Below, piece after piece: positions 60,919 through 64,000 of a DNA stretch of 64,000 nucleotides; position 1 is the stretch's first letter; the number at the start of each line of letters is the position of its first letter. The DNA comes from Cylindrotheca closterium (lineage: Eukaryota; Bacillariophyta; Bacillariophyceae; Bacillariales; Bacillariaceae). The stretch lies in the NCBI GenBank assembly GCA_933822405.4, contig CAKOGP040000080.1:1-64000 (forward strand), written 5' to 3'. The notes under the pieces were generated by a model. It was not told the origin of the DNA. It saw only the letters and a list, made by a program, of their open reading frames with translations, and did not search any database. A program made the position numbers and the translations under genes.

Positions 60919-63129
60919 TTATTTGTTGCTTTGATCAATCGTCGTGGTCGTCGTGTCACTGACATTATGGCCATTCAAATTGAGTGACTGTAGCCATGTC
61001 GCTCCTTCCAGAACCTTGGTGTCGGTAATACCCCCATTACCAACACCACCATTGGCTATCGCTGTTGCGAGATTTAGCACTTTCAAGTCACGAAGGGAGA
61101 CGAGATCGGCCCAGTCTTTCAATAGTTGGTCCGTCCAACTATCCCCATCCATGGCAAAGGATTGGAGCCAAAGCTTACAGGAAGACGAGGTGGTGGTCTC
61201 TTGGCAGCATTGCAACCATGATTGCGGTTTAATGCCAGTCGATCGAATATCGATGGTACACAAGGCCCTGGTGGAAGATTTGCTTGTGTTGCGGCCCAAG
61301 CTTGGAATTGTTGCATGGCTCGTACTGTTGGAGATGCCTCTTTTGATAATTGTAGTTTTTGGTAGAGACATTGTATTTGTATTTGTTGTAGCTGTAGGTG
61401 TTGTGGTGAGACTTTGATTGCGTTGTGGGGAACTTCCCGGCGGTGCAAACAAGGAATGAAGAGCACTAGTTCTTGGTGGCGATGCAGTGACAGAGTGTGC
61501 TGCAGTCTTATGTAGTTCCATTGTTGACACTGGTAGCTTCGGTGGCGGTGGTGCAAACAAAGAGTTCAATCCTGCTGCTGAAGGGGCAGGTTTTGGTGGC
61601 GGTGGTGCAAACAAAGAGTTCAATCCTGCCGGAGGGCCAGGTTTCGGTGGCGGTGGCGCAAACAAAGAGTTTAATCCTGCCGGAGGAGAATGTCTTGGAG
61701 GTTTAGGTGTTGACGGTGCTGGTGGACCGCCAAAGAGGCTTGCTAGCGGATTCGGTAAACTTGGCTTTCTGGGACGCAAGGTAGGAACCGTTGTCCCTGG
61801 CTTGATTTGCAGTAGCTTAGCGATTGGTAAAAGATCAGAAATGCCAGAATTTCCTCTGATTGATAGCGATTGCAGCTCGACACAGCTTGGCGACGAAGCG
61901 ATGGACCGAACGGTTGCGTTGGTCAACTTAGGACAGTACTCCAAAGATAACTGTTGCAAGGAGGAGGAGGATGCTTGCACGAGTTTCTTCTTCTGATATT
62001 GCTTGACAGGTAGGGCCAAAAGCAGCAACAATACGTGCACGTGAGTATCCGTCAAATCTTCAAAGTGGGTCAAGGTCAGATTCTTCAACCTTCCAGCTGG
62101 AGGCAAGAATGATTCATCAGCGTGTAGTTTGTCGCCAATGTCTCGGATAATCAAGGTCTCTGGAGGGTACTTGAGTAGTAGTTTCGCCAAGGTCTTGGTA
62201 GTTGCCTCGCCGCTGTTGGAGTGTTGGTTGAATTGCTGATGAACAAAGTTAGTAGCATCCACTGTCCTCCAAAGGGACAAGGAAGTGGTGACCAACGAAT
62301 GAAATCTTCTACCCACTTGCGATACCGCCAGCAAATCAATGGGCTCTCCCGCAAGAAAGGAAAGACAATGAATAATGGTTTCATCTCGGAGTTGTGAGAA
62401 AACATTGGGAGTCTTCTTCTTTTTCATAGTTTTATTGTCAGCTGTGTCACTTTCGCTGTCACCACTGATAATAATGTTGACATCCCACATGCCACGGATC
62501 CGACGTGGTGTAGGACCATTATTCTTCTTGTTCTTGAAACCAGAAGTGGTGATCGATGTCTTGAGAATGGAGTTGGTCGGTCTTGAAGTGCCAAAGGGCT
62601 GCTGTGTGGCAAACAGAGTTTGCGGTGAAGTTGCGGATGAGATGGATGTTGGCACTTCGGATACTGCGGAAACGGATGCTGGTTCTGGATGCAAGATATC
62701 CAATCGTATACTCGCCAGAATAGAATCGTCTTCCTCAACGAGCTCGGGTATATCACATTCATCATCATCATCACCACCATCATCTTCGTTGTGATCTGAA
62801 ATTTCATAAGAAATCTTCTGAAAAATGTTGGGAGTTTTCAGACATTCATCGGATAGTGGTTCTAATAAGCAAACCTTGCTGTTGTTGATGCTGATGGAAG
62901 GAGTAGTAGCATCCATCACATGTTCAATATCCGTTGCATTCGTTTCTATTTCTTCATTCGACGGAGATTTTGCTGTTGGCATTATCTTATTCCAATCCGA
63001 ACCGTTGATGTCTTCTTTAAGATCGGTTTCGCCTAAGGATTTGTCATTAGGAGTTTCTATTCTTCGTTCGTTGTTTCCATTATGGTTGATAGTGAAACTA
63101 TGTTGTGATGCAGTCGAGTGTAATAGCAT
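60919..63129 (-). CDS. F-box/leucine-rich-repeat protein with proline-rich triplicate
   Basis: 736 aa, ATG at 63129, single exon. Residues 1-240 are acidic and disordered-looking. An F-box is seen at about 243-290 (VFSQLRDETIIHCLSFLAG, then LLAVSQVGRRFHSLV and LWRTVD). Leucine-rich repeats follow at about 340-440 (LKNLTLTHFEDLTDTHV, LQQLSLEYCPKLTNATVR, ELQSLSIRGNSGISDLLP). A proline-rich stretch at about 450-560 contains the unit GLNSLFAPPPPK three times and further LFAPP / SLFGGPPAP copies. More LRR-like text ends the protein (LRDLKVLNLATAIANGG, WLQSLNLNGHNVSD). F-box proteins recruit substrates to SCF ubiquitin ligases. The target is unknown. The proline-rich insertion between the LRR parts is the unusual part. 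Confidence 0.8.
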   Translation of the reverse strand: MLLHSTASQHSFTINHNGNNERRIETPNDKSLGETDLKEDINGSDWNKIMPTAKSPSNEEIETNATDIEHVMDATTPSISINNSKVCLLEPLSDECLKTPNIFQKISYEISDHNEDDGGDDDDECDIPELVEEDDSILASIRLDILHPEPASVSAVSEVPTSISSATSPQTLFATQQPFGTSRPTNSILKTSITTSGFKNKKNNGPTPRRIRGMWDVNIIISGDSESDTADNKTMKKKKTPNVFSQLRDETIIHCLSFLAGEPIDLLAVSQVGRRFHSLVTTSLSLWRTVDATNFVHQQFNQHSNSGEATTKTLAKLLLKYPPETLIIRDIGDKLHADESFLPPAGRLKNLTLTHFEDLTDTHVHVLLLLLALPVKQYQKKKLVQASSSSLQQLSLEYCPKLTNATVRSIASSPSCVELQSLSIRGNSGISDLLPIAKLLQIKPGTTVPTLRPRKPSLPNPLASLFGGPPAPSTPKPPRHSPPAGLNSLFAPPPPKPGPPAGLNSLFAPPPPKPAPSAAGLNSLFAPPPPKLPVSTMELHKTAAHSVTASPPRTSALHSLFAPPGSSPQRNQSLTTTPTATTNTNTMSLPKTTIIKRGISNSTSHATIPSLGRNTSKSSTRALCTIDIRSTGIKPQSWLQCCQETTTSSSCKLWLQSFAMDGDSWTDQLLKDWADLVSLRDLKVLNLATAIANGGVGNGGITDTKVLEGATWLQSLNLNGHNVSDTTTTTIDQSNK

Positions 63130-63641
63130 ATCTTGTGTTGTTAAAGGAGCTTACACACACTAGAAGCGGGTATGTGTTGCTCTCATTGAGAGAATTAGAT
63201 CAGACAGGATTGAATATTTTTATATGCAAATAAATTGGAATTTCGATGCGAAACGATCACGAGCCGAGCTTTCGATTGGACGGAGATGCAGAATTTTAGA
63301 CTCCCACCTTTTGTCTCTACATACAGCGTCAGTACTTTTCGCTTCATTTCGACCAAAAATTGACTGAGACCTCTCGGGCGAATATGCCTAATTCGGTTCA
63401 CGTGTCAGTCCACGATGACGATTTAAAATAGACGACCTCGCATACCGGTATACCTATTCTATGTCAAAGTTGTGATGGAGATGAATTATTAGTATTGCAA
63501 ACAGTATCAGTATATTAGAATCAGAAAGTATAATATGGAAGTCATATTTTATTATAAATATTCAATATCGTTTAGTAACTGAAACAACATAAACAACATG
63601 CGGGTATGATAGTGGTAGCTTGCTAAATAGATCCAATCCTT
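63130..63641. other. Intergenic DNA
   Basis: Between two minus-strand genes. AT-rich (e.g. ATATTTTATTATAAATATTC near 63543). No gene supported. Confidence 0.4.
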
Positions 63642-64000
63642 TTAGAAAGCTTGGTTTCGTGATTGTCCAAAAGCCCTTGATGGTTGCTGTCTTGCTCCAT
63701 CAAAACCAGACTTGGAACCCTGACTTCGACCTTGTCCAAAGCCGCCATTTTCTCTATCACTGGAATTCGAATTGGAAAACCCAATCTTGGGGGCATCCGA
63801 AAATTCAGCAAAGTCAGCATCGAATGCGTGGTTTCCTCCAAATGGGTCAGCTTGCTGGTTGCCGGATCCCGATTGTCTCGAGTTATCACTTTGAAGAGAG
63901 GAAAAAGTCTGGGTTGGCTCCAAGTGTTCTCCCCCGCTTCCTCTTCCGTCGGTTCCTTGGGCAAAAAATTGGTGCTCCAAGACCTGTCTCATGGAACTGA
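63642..64000 (-). CDS. 3' end of a Gly/Ser/Phe-rich protein cut by the window edge
   Basis: Minus-strand frame open from the right edge to a stop at 63642, 119 codons visible. Sequence is low-complexity, rich in G, S, Q, F and D, with DPFGGNHAFDADFAEFSD and GGFGQGRSQGSKSG. Short D-P-F and F-x-D-F-like motifs are reminiscent of endocytic adaptor tails, but the domain that would decide this is outside the window. A start at 63992 is possible but unlikely to be the true N-terminus. A frame-shifted alternative (63623-63964) on the same strand is a shadow. Confidence 0.55.
   Translation of the reverse strand, partial: SSMRQVLEHQFFAQGTDGRGSGGEHLEPTQTFSSLQSDNSRQSGSGNQQADPFGGNHAFDADFAEFSDAPKIGFSNSNSSDRENGGFGQGRSQGSKSGFDGARQQPSRAFGQSRNQAF

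Noticed and set aside
1..64000. tRNA genes, rRNA, CRISPR arrays, LTR retrotransposons or viral insertions
   Set aside because: Read for cloverleaf-like B boxes, regularly spaced repeats, terminal repeats and polymerase or integrase motifs. None was convincing.

Overview
The window looks like nuclear DNA of a diatom, probably a pennate one. Three observations point that way. It has a local expansion of helicase-associated (HA, PF03457-type) domain proteins of the kind abundant in diatoms. It has nucleus-encoded plastid-type preproteins with an A-x-A-F-like junction after a signal peptide (the fibrillin at 43182-44396 and the CbbY phosphatase at 56905-57907). It also has surface proteins with long Pro/Ser/Thr stalks and Cys-rich ends. 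Introns are few and short (about 45-135 nt), with GTAAGT or similar donors, and the HA-gene introns carry a TACTAAC branch site. Species was not assigned. No tRNA, rRNA, CRISPR array or intact transposon was recognised.

Layout. 1-11.3 kb: a tandem array of four plus-strand HA genes (802, 4547, 8065, 10150) and two HA gene relics (about 3270 and 6660), with duplicated upstream regions carrying palindromes of the form TTCYGATCRGAA and TGACGT-type sites. 11.4-14.3 kb: a CRAL-TRIO (Sec14-like) protein and a mitochondrial phosphate carrier, both on the minus strand. 15.1-19.7 kb: a 1560-residue low-complexity coiled-coil protein. 20.7-23.4 kb: a three-exon gene for a surface protein with a JmjC/cupin-type oxygenase domain, Cys-rich repeats, a P/S/T stalk, a membrane span and a basic tail. 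24-30.5 kb: a second HA locus on the minus strand, formed by a tandem duplication whose 1800-bp core is almost perfectly identical, plus a small gene whose 3' end is also duplicated.

31-33 kb: a Golgi-type sulfotransferase with an in-frame ORF behind its stop. 33.7-36.5 kb: a protein built from about 50-residue coiled-coil repeats. 36.9-38.3 kb: a seven-helix receptor-like protein. 39-41.3 kb: a long disordered/coiled protein ending in a GST-like domain. 41.5-42.6 kb: an alkaline-ceramidase-like membrane hydrolase. 43.2-44.4 kb: a plastid fibrillin. 44.9-46.6 kb: an inward-rectifier K+ channel with a zinc-finger-like insert, whose filter tyrosine codon is split by an intron. 47.5-48.2 kb: a nitroreductase. 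49.2-50.1 kb: a broken TPR gene. 50.6-53.1 kb: a type II surface protein. 53.7-55 kb: a gamma-glutamylcyclotransferase-like protein. 56.9-57.9 kb: a plastid CbbY-type phosphatase. 58.3-60.5 kb: an organellar tRNA(Ile)-lysidine synthase. 60.9-63.1 kb: an F-box protein with a proline-rich triplicate. From 63.6 kb to the right edge lies the 3' end of a further minus-strand gene.

Genes are compact, often in divergent pairs (phosphate carrier/coiled-coil protein, sulfotransferase/repeat protein, receptor/GST protein, fibrillin/K+ channel) or convergent pairs. Apart from the two HA loci there is no obvious pathway clustering. The strongest candidates for something undescribed are the JmjC surface protein, the zinc-finger K+ channel and the HA array with its shared promoter architecture.
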